From Achromobacter sp. AONIH1 (GTDB lineage Bacteria > Pseudomonadota > Gammaproteobacteria > Burkholderiales > Burkholderiaceae_B), in the NCBI RefSeq assembly GCF_002902905.1, contig NZ_CP026124.1, forward strand, positions 1,922,001-1,986,000: 64,000 nucleotides of DNA, in the 5' to 3' direction. The position numbers were made by a program, and so were the translations under genes. Shown here one piece after another: positions 9,093-16,489 of this stretch. The notes under the pieces are model-generated. The model ran no database searches, was not told the origin of the DNA, and saw nothing but the letters and a program-made list of their open reading frames with translations. How positions within the stretch are numbered: the first letter of the stretch is position 1; the number at the start of each line of letters is the position of its first letter.

Positions 9093-9158
9093 TGGCAAAT
9101 TCTATATTTCTTGTAGTTATAAAAAATGAAAAATACGGTCGTTCTCTTTAGAAGAGAA
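9093..9158 (+). promoter_or_regulatory. AT-rich metNIQ leader with inverted repeat
   Basis: This unusually AT-rich stretch precedes metN. TGGCAA (9093) and TTATAA (9117) are a possible but weak -35/-10 pair with 18 bases between. Downstream, TTCTCTT-TAG-AAGAGAA (9142-9158) is a perfect 7-bp inverted repeat that ends 20 bases before the metN ATG, well placed for an operator. No SAM riboswitch fold was recognised. Confidence 0.4.
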
Positions 9159-9178
9159 AAGATACAGAATCGCCTGCC

Positions 9179-10267
9179 ATGATTCACATCGAGAACCTTT
9201 CCAAGACCTACGCCACGCCGCATGGCCTGTTCCAGGCCCTGCGCGGCATCAACCTGCACATCGAGCAGGGCGAGGTCTTCGGCATCATTGGTCCCAGCGG
9301 CGCTGGCAAGAGCACGCTGGTCCAGTGCATCAATTTGCTGGAGCGGCCGAATGAGGGCTCGATCGCCATCGGCGGCCAGCCGTTGACCGGCCTGGGCGAA
9401 GCGCAGCTGCGCGCGCAGCGCCGTCGCATCGGCATGGTGTTCCAGGGGTTCAACCTGCTGTCGCGCCGTACTGTGTACGGCAACGTCGCGCTGCCGCTGG
9501 AAATCGCCGGCGTGCCCAAGAGCGAGATCCCGGCGCGCGTGGAGCGCCTGCTGGCCCTGGTCGGCCTGGAGCACCTGCGCGACCGCTATCCCAGCCAGAT
9601 CAGCGGCGGCCAGAAGCAGCGCGTGGGCATCGCGCGCGCGCTGGCCAATGACCCGGACGTGCTGCTCAGCGACGAGGCCACCTCGGCGCTGGATCCCGAA
9701 ACCACGCACAACATCCTGGCCTTGCTGCGCGACATCAATCGCAAGACCGGCGTGACCGTGGTCATGATCACGCACCAGATGGAAGTGGTGCGCGAGGTCT
9801 GCGACCGCGTGGCCGTGCTGTCGCAAGGCGAAGTGGTGGAGATGGGCAGCACGCGCGAAGTGTTCGCGCAGCCGCGCCACGAAGTCACCCGCGCCATGGT
9901 GTCGGCGGCCACCGCGTCCGATCTGACCGACGCTACGCTGGCCGCCGCCAAGCAGCGCATCGAAACACTGGCCGCCGCCCAGCCTGGCCAGGCCGTGCGC
10001 CTGCTGCGCCTGTCGCTGACCGGCAATGACGCCTCGGGCGCCTTCCTATCCGATCTGTCCCGCCAGTTCTCGCTGGACGTGGGATTGGTGCAGGCCCGTG
10101 TAGAAGATATCCAGGGCGTGGCCGTGGGCACGATGTTCGTGCTGGTCCAAGGCGCGCCCGCCGCGGTCAAGGACGCCGTCGCGGCGCTGGCCGCCCGTGA
10201 CATTACCGTTGAAGAAATTGCTCATGAGCCCGCAACTGATCGACCTGCTTATTACGTCGCTGCTTGA
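9179..10267 (+). CDS. metN: Methionine ABC importer ATP-binding protein MetN
   Basis: A 362-residue ATPase that powers high-affinity uptake of D- and L-methionine at the inner membrane. Walker A is GPSGAGKST (about residue 38), the Q-loop lies at MVFQGFNLL, the ABC signature reads ISGGQKQRVGIARAL, and Walker B VLLSDEATSALDPE. A C-terminal NIL domain (from about residue 265) is the methionine-sensing trans-inhibition domain known from E. coli MetN. It is the first gene of metNIQ; its 3' end overlaps metI by 44 bases. A candidate operator lies in the leader. Confidence 0.95.
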   Translation: MIHIENLSKTYATPHGLFQALRGINLHIEQGEVFGIIGPSGAGKSTLVQCINLLERPNEGSIAIGGQPLTGLGEAQLRAQRRRIGMVFQGFNLLSRRTVYGNVALPLEIAGVPKSEIPARVERLLALVGLEHLRDRYPSQISGGQKQRVGIARALANDPDVLLSDEATSALDPETTHNILALLRDINRKTGVTVVMITHQMEVVREVCDRVAVLSQGEVVEMGSTREVFAQPRHEVTRAMVSAATASDLTDATLAAAKQRIETLAAAQPGQAVRLLRLSLTGNDASGAFLSDLSRQFSLDVGLVQARVEDIQGVAVGTMFVLVQGAPAAVKDAVAALAARDITVEEIAHEPATDRPAYYVAA

Positions 10268-10877
10268 CACCCTGCTGATGGTGGGGGTGGCCAGCGCCAT
10301 CGCGGTGTTGATCGGCATCCCGCTCGGCGTGACGCTGACCGTCACGGCGCGTGGCGCCATGCTGGAAAACCAGCCGGTCAACCACGTGCTGGGCGCCATC
10401 ATCAACGCCACGCGCTCGGTGCCCTTCGTGATCCTGATGGTCGCCATCATTCCGTTCACGCGGCTGGTGGCGCAGACCTCGATCGGCACCACCGCCGCCA
10501 TCGTGCCGCTGTCGGTCGCGGCCATTCCCTTCATGGCCCGCATCGCCGAGAACGCCATGCGCGAAGTCGATCCGGGCCTGGTCACGGCGGCGCGCGCCAT
10601 GGGCGCCTCGCCCATGCAGATCATCGTCAAGGTGCTGCTGCCCGAGGCGCTGCCCGGCCTGATCGCCGCCACCATCGTCACCATCGTCAGCCTGATCGGC
10701 TATTCCGCCATGGCGGGCGCGATCGGCGGCGGCGGCCTGGGCGACCTGGCCATCCGCTACGGCTACCAGCGTTTCCAGACCGAGGTCATGGCGGCGGTGG
10801 TGGTGGTGCTGATCGTGCTGGTGCAGGCCATCCAGAGCTTCGGCGACCGTCTCGTGCGCCGGCTCTCGCACCGCTGA
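10224..10877 (+). CDS. metI: Methionine ABC importer permease MetI
   Basis: A 217-residue inner-membrane permease with five predicted hydrophobic helices and the EAA-type coupling loop (NAMREVDPGLVTAARAMGASPMQIIVKVLLPEALPG). It forms the MetN2I2 transporter. I chose the ATG giving MSPQLIDLLITS, preceded by GAAGAA; it gives the same length as E. coli MetI. An upstream in-frame GTG would add nine residues and has no ribosome site. The start lies inside metN, so translation is probably coupled. metQ follows after 41 bases. Confidence 0.93.
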   Translation: MSPQLIDLLITSLLDTLLMVGVASAIAVLIGIPLGVTLTVTARGAMLENQPVNHVLGAIINATRSVPFVILMVAIIPFTRLVAQTSIGTTAAIVPLSVAAIPFMARIAENAMREVDPGLVTAARAMGASPMQIIVKVLLPEALPGLIAATIVTIVSLIGYSAMAGAIGGGGLGDLAIRYGYQRFQTEVMAAVVVVLIVLVQAIQSFGDRLVRRLSHR

Positions 10878-10918
10878 GCCCATTCTTTCCTACTTCCGAC
10901 ATTCGGGATATTCGCAAC

Positions 10919-11716
10919 ATGAGCATCAAGGTTTTGAAGTCGTTGGCCGCGTTCGCCCTGGGCGCCGCCGTGTTTGCCCAGCCCGCGCTGGCGCAGGACA
11001 AACCGCTGAAAGTCGGCGTGACCGCCGGCCCGCATGCGCAGATCTTCGAAGTGGTGCAGCAGGAAGCCGCCAAGCAGGGCCTGAACATCCAGATCATCGA
11101 GTTCTCCGACTACGTGCAGCCCAACGTGGCGCTATCCTCGGGCGACCTGGACCTGAACAGCTACCAGCACCAGCCTTACCTGGACAACGCCAATGCCGAC
11201 CGGGGCTACAAGCTGGTCAGCATCGCCAAGACCGTGATCTTCCCGATCGGCATCTACAGCAAGAAGATCAAGTCGCTGTCCGAGCTGAAGGAAGGCGCGC
11301 GCATCGGCCTGCCCAACGATCCGACCAATGGCGGCCGCGCGCTCCTGCTGCTGCAGGCCAACGGCCTGATCAAGCTGCGTCCGGAAGCCGGCCTGAAGGC
11401 GACGCCGATCGACGTGATCGAGAATCCCAGGAAGCTGCGCTTCATCGAACTGGACGCCGCCCAGCTGCCGCGCTCGCTGGACGACACCGACGCCTCGGCT
11501 GTCAACACCAACTTCGCGCTCGAAGCCGGCCTGAACCCGGCCAAGGACGCGATCGCCCAGGAGTCGCCGGACTCACCTTACGCCAACGTGCTGGTGGTGC
11601 GCGAGAAGGACAAGGACCGTCCGGAGTTCGCCAAGCTGGTGTCGGTCTATCACAGCGCCGCGGTCAAGCAGTTCATCGAGACCAAGTACAAGGGCGCCGT
11701 GGTGGCGGCCTGGTAA
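10919..11716 (+). CDS. metQ: Methionine-binding protein MetQ (NlpA family), not a lipoprotein
   Basis: A 265-residue periplasmic receptor that hands methionine to MetNI. The mature NlpA-family domain starts at DKPLKVGVTAGPHAQIFEVV and carries the family motif YVQPNVALSSGDLDLNSYQHQPYLD. The N terminus is a clear Sec signal (SLAAFALGAAVFAQPALAQ) cut after ALA. No cysteine follows, so the lipobox usual in Gram-negative MetQ proteins is missing and the protein should be soluble in the periplasm. Last gene of metNIQ, followed by a terminator. Confidence 0.93.
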   Translation: MSIKVLKSLAAFALGAAVFAQPALAQDKPLKVGVTAGPHAQIFEVVQQEAAKQGLNIQIIEFSDYVQPNVALSSGDLDLNSYQHQPYLDNANADRGYKLVSIAKTVIFPIGIYSKKIKSLSELKEGARIGLPNDPTNGGRALLLLQANGLIKLRPEAGLKATPIDVIENPRKLRFIELDAAQLPRSLDDTDASAVNTNFALEAGLNPAKDAIAQESPDSPYANVLVVREKDKDRPEFAKLVSVYHSAAVKQFIETKYKGAVVAAW

Positions 11717-11764
11717 GTCCAGAACGGGTCTCGCGGCCGGGATTGCCTGGCCGCCGATTCGACT

Positions 11765-11810
11765 GCGCCCCCAAGGCACAGGCGGCAAGCCTGGTCCTGG
11801 GGGCGTTTTT
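11765..11810 (+). terminator. metNIQ intrinsic terminator
   Basis: CGCCCCC (11766-11772) pairs with GGGGGCG (11799-11805) and is followed by five Ts. An inner GCCT/AGGC pairing extends the structure. Confidence 0.7.
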
Positions 11811-11882
11811 CATGACTGGGCGGGAGAGCGCCTCCTGGCGCTGGCCTGGCATGTTGCGCTGATCTTACGGTCGCCGGATTCT

Positions 11883-11911
11883 TTGACAAGATCGGGCAAA
11901 TCGGCCATAAT
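11883..11911 (+). promoter_or_regulatory. Sigma-70 promoter of tRNA-Lys(UUU)
   Basis: TTGACA (11883-11888), 17 bases, CATAAT (11906-11911). The tRNA begins 15 bases after the -10 box, as expected for a stable-RNA promoter. Confidence 0.75.
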
Positions 11912-11925
11912 TTCTGGCTTCGGTC

Positions 11926-12001
11926 GGGTTGTTAGCTCAGTCGGTAGAGCAGCGGACTTTTAATCCGTTGGTCGCGAGTTCGAGTCTCGCACAACCCACC
12001 A
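11926..12001 (+). tRNA. tRNA-Lys (anticodon UUU)
   Basis: A 76-base cloverleaf: acceptor GGGTTGT pairs with ACAACCC; the anticodon stem GCGGA/TCCGT holds the loop CTTTTAA with anticodon TTT; the T arm has GTTCGAG; the 3' CCA is encoded. It decodes AAA/AAG. It has its own promoter and terminator. Confidence 0.97.
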
Positions 12002-12063
12002 CCCCGAATTTCAGCGTATGCCGGGCTCTGTTCCTGGGCGATGCACTGGTGAGGTTGACGATG

Positions 12064-12096
12064 ACGCCGCTCTCTTTGAGAGCGGCGTTTTCTTTT
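12064..12096 (+). terminator. Intrinsic terminator after tRNA-Lys(UUU)
   Basis: ACGCCGCTCTC-TTT-GAGAGCGGCGT, a perfect 11-bp stem, followed by TTTCTTTTT. Between the tRNA and this hairpin (12002-12063) no gene is seen. Confidence 0.9.
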
Positions 12097-12176
12097 TGGA
12101 GCGCGCTGGTCGGGGGCAAATCCAGGGGCAAATTCGAGGTAACAACCCCCGGCATGGCGGAGCCAGGTCAAGCGCT

Positions 12177-12467
12177 TCAGGACAACAGCCGAGGCCGCAT
12201 CGCCGCCGTCAGGTCATGCAGGCTCAGCCCGCAGCTGCGCGCGCGTTCGGACAGTGCGGCGCTGTGCTCGAGCGCGCGCTGGCTCTCGGCCAGCAGTACG
12301 TCCAACTGTTCTTCCAGCGTGGCGGCCATGGTCCAGGCGTGTTCGGCGAACTGGGAAAAGAAGCCTTCGGCGCAGGTCCTGCAGATCGCGGTGCCGTTTT
12401 TCTCCAGCAGCGGAGCGCCTTGCGCAAGCGTCGATAGGCAGAAGGCACAGGCGAGGGCGCGGCTCAT
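12177..12467 (-). CDS. Small protein with four-cysteine zinc-ribbon motif
   Basis: A 96-residue protein I do not recognise. Its N terminus has CAFC and, 16 residues on, CRTC (about residues 7-10 and 27-30), a spacing like the C4 zinc-binding domain of ClpX. The rest (SQFAEHAWTMAATLEEQLDVLLAES and on) looks like an amphipathic helix or coiled coil. This would suit a protein- or DNA-binding adaptor, but no function can be given. The ATG chosen leaves the motif at the very N terminus; the frame stays open further upstream without a better start. It is on the opposite strand to tRNA-Lys and has no operon partner. Confidence 0.6.
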   Translation of the reverse strand: MSRALACAFCLSTLAQGAPLLEKNGTAICRTCAEGFFSQFAEHAWTMAATLEEQLDVLLAESQRALEHSAALSERARSCGLSLHDLTAAMRPRLLS

Positions 12468-12654
12468 GCGTTGAACGGCTCGTGAAATGGGTTGTCGGAA
12501 GTGCCCTGCGGCCAGGGCACTTACCAACAACGGCGCGGGCCGCCGACTCTTAAGGCCGGGAAGACGAGGATGACTTGCTCCTGTGCCCCAGCGCGGCTTT
12601 GCCAGGTTTTGGCAATTCCCGGGCGATTGTGCGAGTCGCACGCGCGAGACGGGC

Positions 12655-12682
12655 AAAAAAACGCGCCCCGAAGGACGCGTTG
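12655..12682 (-). terminator. Intrinsic terminator of the fur-paralogue operon
   Basis: Read on the minus strand, AACGCG pairs with CGCGTT around a ten-base loop and is followed by seven Ts. It lies about 50 bases after the stop codon of the 139-residue gene. Confidence 0.75.
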
Positions 12683-12732
12683 CAAATGCCGGGCCTGTGG
12701 CCCGGCCAGGGGGTTGGGTTGAGCCGGACGCT

Positions 12733-13152
12733 TCAGCTCAGGTTGAAGCCGCCCGGGCCGGCCTGGCCCAGCACTTCGCGGGCGCACTGCATGGCTTCGG
12801 TGGCACTGGCGACCGCCAGGAACGGCATGTCGAAGGCACGCGCCATCTTCTCGGCGCGCTTGCGGATCTTCTCCAGCGCCTCAGCGTCCCGCTCCACCGC
12901 GATGAAAGCGCGGCAGCGCGCGCGCAGTCGCGGCATGTTCGTCGTCTGCCATTCCACCATCGCCTTGCGGTCTTCGTGTCCGGCTTCCTGCCGCATGTCG
13001 GGCACCACCAAGACGAAAGGCTGAGGGTTGTTCACCAGCATCTCCATTTCGCGTATCCAGCTGGCGGAATAGCCATCCGGGGCGCCGCCGTGCTTGGCGG
13101 TCACGATGGGGAAGTGGGACAGGTCGTGAAAGAAAAACTGATCTCGGTTCAT
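12733..13152 (-). CDS. Conserved-looking hypothetical protein coupled to a Fur paralogue
   Basis: A 139-residue soluble protein without signal peptide or membrane segment; I do not recognise its family. The sequence alternates short hydrophobic strands (PFVLVVPDM, RAFIAV, PFLAVAS) with amphipathic helices, an alpha/beta pattern, and has aromatic-rich N-terminal DQFFFHDLSHFP. Its ATG overlaps the stop of the Fur-family gene (ATGA at 13149-13152), so the two are translationally coupled, with GGAGAA before the start. Because a Fur-box-like site precedes the operon, it is probably iron-responsive. A terminator follows. A role in iron homeostasis is inference from context only. Confidence 0.75.
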   Translation of the reverse strand: MNRDQFFFHDLSHFPIVTAKHGGAPDGYSASWIREMEMLVNNPQPFVLVVPDMRQEAGHEDRKAMVEWQTTNMPRLRARCRAFIAVERDAEALEKIRKRAEKMARAFDMPFLAVASATEAMQCAREVLGQAGPGGFNLS

Positions 13153-13589
13153 TCGAATTCTCCGTGAAGGTGGGCGGCGGCGCCCTTGCGGCATCCGCAA
13201 CCGCCGTAGAGCACCAGGCTGTAGGACTCCAGCGCGAAGCCGCTGCGCCTGGCGATGTCTCCGACCAGCCGCGACATCGAGGGATCGCTGGATTCCAGGA
13301 TCCGGCCGCAATGCGTGCAGACCATGTGGTCGTGGTGCCCCTTGTCGTTTATTTCGTACACGGTGGTGTGCGCGTCGAGCTGCGTGCGCTTGAGCAGCCC
13401 GGCTTCCTCGAGTTGCGTGATCACCCGGTACACCGTGGCCAGGCCGATGTTGCTGCGGTCGGCGATCAGGCTGCGGTAGAGGTCCGCCGCGCTCATGTGC
13501 TCGCCCGCGTGTTGATGGAAGATGTCCAGGATCTTCAGGCGCGGATAGGTGGCCTTGATGCCTGCATCGCGCAATCGGGTGTGGTCCAT
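13149..13589 (-). CDS. Fur-family metalloregulator (probable second Fur)
   Basis: A 146-residue winged-helix repressor of the Fur superfamily. The DNA-binding part has KATYPRLKILDIF and IGLATVYRVITQLEEAGLL; the metal/dimer part keeps the sensing and zinc motifs GHHDHMVCTHCGRILESSD and ends in a Cys-rich, His-containing tail (YGGCGCRKGAAAHLHGE). It resembles Fur more than Zur or PerR. The Cys-His tail differs from the usual Fur C terminus. The canonical fur of this group lies elsewhere as a solo gene as far as is known, so this is probably a paralogue. A Fur-box-like site lies 32 bases upstream, which suggests autoregulation or control by the main Fur. Confidence 0.88.
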   Translation of the reverse strand: MDHTRLRDAGIKATYPRLKILDIFHQHAGEHMSAADLYRSLIADRSNIGLATVYRVITQLEEAGLLKRTQLDAHTTVYEINDKGHHDHMVCTHCGRILESSDPSMSRLVGDIARRSGFALESYSLVLYGGCGCRKGAAAHLHGEFE

Positions 13590-13620
13590 GTGGGTTCTCC
13601 AGTCAGGGTAGGGCCGGCCT

Positions 13621-13643
13621 GATGAGAATGATGTCTATTTTCA
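13621..13643 (-). promoter_or_regulatory. Fur-box-like site upstream of the Fur paralogue
   Basis: GATGAGAATGATGTCTATTT resembles the 19-bp Fur consensus (repeats of GATAAT-like hexamers). Its first 14 bases are identical to the second site at 13884. It sits where the promoter of the minus-strand operon must be. The rest of 13590-13956 has no gene that I can support. Confidence 0.6.
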
Positions 13644-13883
13644 AAATTTCCCGCTAACGGGATCCCGTCAATCAGTAGCGCAAACCTGCCAATCTCGATT
13701 GCGAGCGTATGCGGAGGGGTGGCGCGTGAATCGGGGGACAGTATCGGAACTCAAGCGAACTTCAGGTCAAGCATGTCGCAGCGGATGGACCACGCGATGT
13801 CTGCGCATGCGCAAGGCCCTGGGCCGTGCCCGCCAGGCGCCATCCGGGCGTGGGCACATGACGGCTTGCGTGGAATGCCGAGA

Positions 13884-13913
13884 AGATGAGAATGATGTAC
13901 ATTTGCATATCAT
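13884..13913 (+). promoter_or_regulatory. Fur-box-like site upstream of the AraC regulator
   Basis: Starts GATGAGAATGATGTACAT and ends GCATATCATC, giving a loose palindrome over 30 bases that fits overlapping Fur boxes. It shares 14 identical bases with the site at 13621. It lies 43 bases before the AraC start codon, which argues that the true start is downstream of it. Confidence 0.6.
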
Positions 13914-13956
13914 CCGCAGACCGGGGCTTCATGTCCCTGCCCACGTTTTTACGATC

Positions 13957-14736
13957 ATGTACCGCGAGGAATCCGCGCTTTTTTCCGGCAATCTCCTGCT
14001 GACCCCGCACAGCGTACGCGGCCGGCGCGAGACCAAGGGCATATACGTGCCGCAGCACCGTCACGACGAGGGCATGCTGGCGCTGGTGCACGAGGGCCTG
14101 GTGCTGGTCCAGGCGGGCAATGAGGTCTGGACGGTGATGCCGGGCAGCCTGGGCTGGATTCCGCCGGGCGTGATGCACGGCGCGCGCTGGTTCGGCGATG
14201 CCCATGGTTCTTTCCTGTTCGTGCGGCCGGACGCCTGCGCGCAGTTGCCCTCTGTCTGCCGGTCCTGGCCGTCGTCGCGGCTGATCGAGGCCGTGGTCGA
14301 GCGCATCGCCAGTGGTCCGCCCGGCATGCTGTCGGAGGCGTATCTGGCGCAGTTGTTCGAGGTGCTGCTCGAGGAGGTCCGCCTGCGCGAGCACGATCCC
14401 ATGCCCTTGCCCATGCCCGAGGACCCGCGCCTGCAGGATCTGGCCAACTCGCTCCTGAGCACGCCGGACGATCCTTCCGGCATCGATGACTGGGCGCAGC
14501 GCCTGAACATGTCGTCGCGCACGCTGATGCGCCGCTTCCGCCAGGAAACCGGCGTGACGCTCGGCCAGTGGCGGCAGCGGGCGCGCCTGCTGCGCGCGCT
14601 GGAGATGCTGGGCCGTGGCGGATCCGTCACCGAGGCTGCGCTGGCCGTGGGCTACGAGAGCACCAGTGCCTTCATCGGCAGCTTTCGGGCGGCGTTCGGC
14701 GTCACGCCGTCGCGTTACGTGGCTGGCCGCGACTAG
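13957..14736 (+). CDS. AraC-family transcriptional regulator with cupin sensor domain
   Basis: A 259-residue regulator. The N-terminal half is a cupin-like AraC sensor (PQHRHDEGMLALVHEGLVLVQ, then GSLGWIPPGVMHG); the C-terminal half has the two AraC HTH motifs, with MSSRTLMRRFRQETGVTLGQW and the signature AALAVGYESTSAFIGSFRAAFGVTPSRY. The start MYREESALFSG lies just after a Fur-box-like site; longer in-frame starts upstream would put that site inside the gene. There is no strong ribosome site, so the start is uncertain. It is divergent from the Fur-paralogue operon. AraC regulators under Fur control often activate siderophore uptake genes, but no such gene is in this window. Confidence 0.85.
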   Translation: MYREESALFSGNLLLTPHSVRGRRETKGIYVPQHRHDEGMLALVHEGLVLVQAGNEVWTVMPGSLGWIPPGVMHGARWFGDAHGSFLFVRPDACAQLPSVCRSWPSSRLIEAVVERIASGPPGMLSEAYLAQLFEVLLEEVRLREHDPMPLPMPEDPRLQDLANSLLSTPDDPSGIDDWAQRLNMSSRTLMRRFRQETGVTLGQWRQRARLLRALEMLGRGGSVTEAALAVGYESTSAFIGSFRAAFGVTPSRYVAGRD

Positions 14737-14914
14737 CTCGCCGGCCGAGCGCGTTCCGGGGGCGTTCCGGGGGCGTTGCCGGCGTCCGCATTTACCGTTC
14801 TTTACCCTTTTTCGACAGAATCGCCGATCTTCTGAAATGCCCGCTGTCTACGATGGCGTCAGGGTAGGACAGGCAGGTCTGGCCGTCCGCCCGCGATGCT
14901 TCAGGGGTGTACTC

Positions 14915-15106
14915 ATGTCTGTTCAGACGATCCAGATTCTTTCCAGGGCTGGCAGCGGCGGCGTCATCGCGCGCGCCGTGCCCGCCGCGCATGCCGGCGT
15001 TCGTCCGCCTGTCGGCGTGCCTGCCTTTCCGGCTATCCTGTGCAAGATCCTCGCGTCGACGCGCAGCGCCTGGCAGCTCGACGGCGCGCCGGCCGACAAG
15101 TCATAG
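14915..15106 (+). CDS. Possible small protein, 63 residues
   Basis: An open frame with an ATG preceded by AGGGG at about nine bases, coding MSVQTIQILSRAGSGG and ending right before the convergent YkgJ-like gene. It has no motif that I recognise. The 379-base stretch between the AraC gene and 15116 holds nothing else that I can support. It may be spurious, since high GC keeps many frames open. Confidence 0.25.
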   Translation: MSVQTIQILSRAGSGGVIARAVPAAHAGVRPPVGVPAFPAILCKILASTRSAWQLDGAPADKS

Positions 15107-15115
15107 AGCGGCGTC

Positions 15116-15583
15116 TCAGGCGGCGGCGGGCTGGTCGGGATGCTGCGGCTGCGGGCCGAGCGGATCGTTTTCCGCGTCGGGGCGCGGCGGCACCGCCGGC
15201 AGGCCCAGGGCCAGGCGCAGGCGCTGGCAATCCGGGTTGGGCGTGCCGTCCGGCAGCCAGATATCGAACTCGCGGCAGGGCGTGGGGCGGTTTTCGTAGA
15301 TGGCGCAGTGGATGCTCGGCTTGCCCAGTTCCCCGCGCAGCGAGATGCAGCGCCCGCCGCCCATTTCCGTGCCTTTCATGCAGGCGCGCAGCGGGCTGAG
15401 CTGGGTGACCAGTTCCACGGGCACCTGGCCGCCGTTCTCGCCCGCCAGCTCGCCGCAATAGAACGAGACCCGGAAGTGCGAACAGCACGCGCCACAGTCC
15501 AGGCAGGGATTGGCGGCGGGGTCGTCGCCAGCCAGGACGGCGGGCGAAACGAAAGTGATGGGCGAGGTTTCTAGCAAGGACAT
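15116..15583 (-). CDS. YkgJ-family cysteine-cluster protein
   Basis: A 155-residue protein with the YkgJ/UPF0153 pattern of conserved cysteines thought to bind zinc or an iron-sulphur centre: NPCLDCGACCSHFRVSFY near residue 25, then ACMKGTEMGGGRCISL, HCAIYENRPTPCREFD. These match the family order. Its biochemical role is unknown in the family. The start MSLLETSPITF was chosen because the motif begins soon after; an in-frame extension of 50 residues has no family likeness. The C terminus is proline- and alanine-rich. Upstream on the same strand there is no partner gene; 15584-15874 has hairpins but no gene. Confidence 0.85.
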   Translation of the reverse strand: MSLLETSPITFVSPAVLAGDDPAANPCLDCGACCSHFRVSFYCGELAGENGGQVPVELVTQLSPLRACMKGTEMGGGRCISLRGELGKPSIHCAIYENRPTPCREFDIWLPDGTPNPDCQRLRLALGLPAVPPRPDAENDPLGPQPQHPDQPAAA

Positions 15584-15874
15584 GGCGGAAAGTCCGTAAG
15601 CCTGTCCGGTCCCGGCGTGGACGCAAAACGGGCTTGCGTCGCGCAAGCCCGGCGGGTCGATCCGGGAGGCGCGGGATCGCCCGCGCGGGATCAGGGAAAT
15701 GGATAGTAGCGGGATTTCCGTCGCGCGATCCACGATTTTTTTGTCACCGGGCGATGCCGGCGAAAGCGCGCCTGCGGACCCGGGCGGCCATGGGATAAAT
15801 GCGGCGCTGCGCGCGGGGACGGGCGCCTGCCTGGGTTAGCATCTCGTTCTGAGAATGCGCCGGGAGCGCCACCA

Positions 15875-16489
15875 ATGAGCCTCAAGACCGATTTCCCCGA
15901 TGGGCTGGCCCGCTGCGGCTGGCTCGACGGCTCCGCCGATTACACGGCCTATCACGATCTGGAATGGGGCCGTCCCGTGGCCGACGACCGCGCCCTGTTC
16001 GAACAGCTGAGCCTGGAGGGTTTCCAGTCGGGCCTGAGCTGGCGGACCATCCTGAACAAGCGCGAGGCCTTTCGCCGCGGCTTTTCCGGTTTCGATCCGG
16101 CGCGCGTGGCCCGCTACGGTGAAAAAGAGATCCAGGTGCTGCTGGCCGATGCCGGCATCGTGCGCCACCGGGGCAAGATAGAAGCCGTGATCAACAACGC
16201 GGGCCGGGCGCTGGAAATGATCGAGCGCGAGGGCTCCCTGGCGGCATTCCTGTGGCGCTACGAAGCGCCGCGCAAGGCGCCGTCCAATCGCGGCGCGTCG
16301 GTGTCCGAGCAGTCGCAGGCCCTTTCCAAGGCGCTCAAGAAGCTGGGCTGGAAGTTCGTGGGGCCGACCACGGTCTATGCCTTCATGCAGTCCGTGGGCA
16401 TGGTCAACGACCATGACCCCGGCTGCCATTGCCATGCCGCCTCGGAACGCGCGCGGCGGGAGTTCGCGCGTCCGGGGCAGACCGGCTGA
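15875..16489 (+). CDS. tag: DNA-3-methyladenine glycosylase I
   Basis: A 204-residue base-excision repair enzyme that removes 3-methyladenine from alkylated DNA. The N terminus has RCGWLDGSADYTAYHDLEWGRP with the first zinc-binding Cys and His; FQSGLSWRTILNKREAFR is the substrate pocket motif; the C-terminal VNDHDPGCHCHA supplies the remaining zinc ligands. The length is slightly above E. coli Tag (187). GGAGCG precedes the ATG. Its stop codon abuts the stop of the convergent next gene without any base between them. Confidence 0.95.
   Translation: MSLKTDFPDGLARCGWLDGSADYTAYHDLEWGRPVADDRALFEQLSLEGFQSGLSWRTILNKREAFRRGFSGFDPARVARYGEKEIQVLLADAGIVRHRGKIEAVINNAGRALEMIEREGSLAAFLWRYEAPRKAPSNRGASVSEQSQALSKALKKLGWKFVGPTTVYAFMQSVGMVNDHDPGCHCHAASERARREFARPGQTG

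Noticed and set aside
12106..12145. GGGGCAAAT direct repeats behind tRNA-Lys(UUU) as a possible integration site
   Set aside because: No integrase, no second copy of the tRNA 3' end and no mobile genes in the surroundings.
13699..13956. A longer AraC regulator starting near 13699 or 13858
   Set aside because: It would place the Fur-box-like site inside the coding region, and the extra residues do not resemble the cupin domain.
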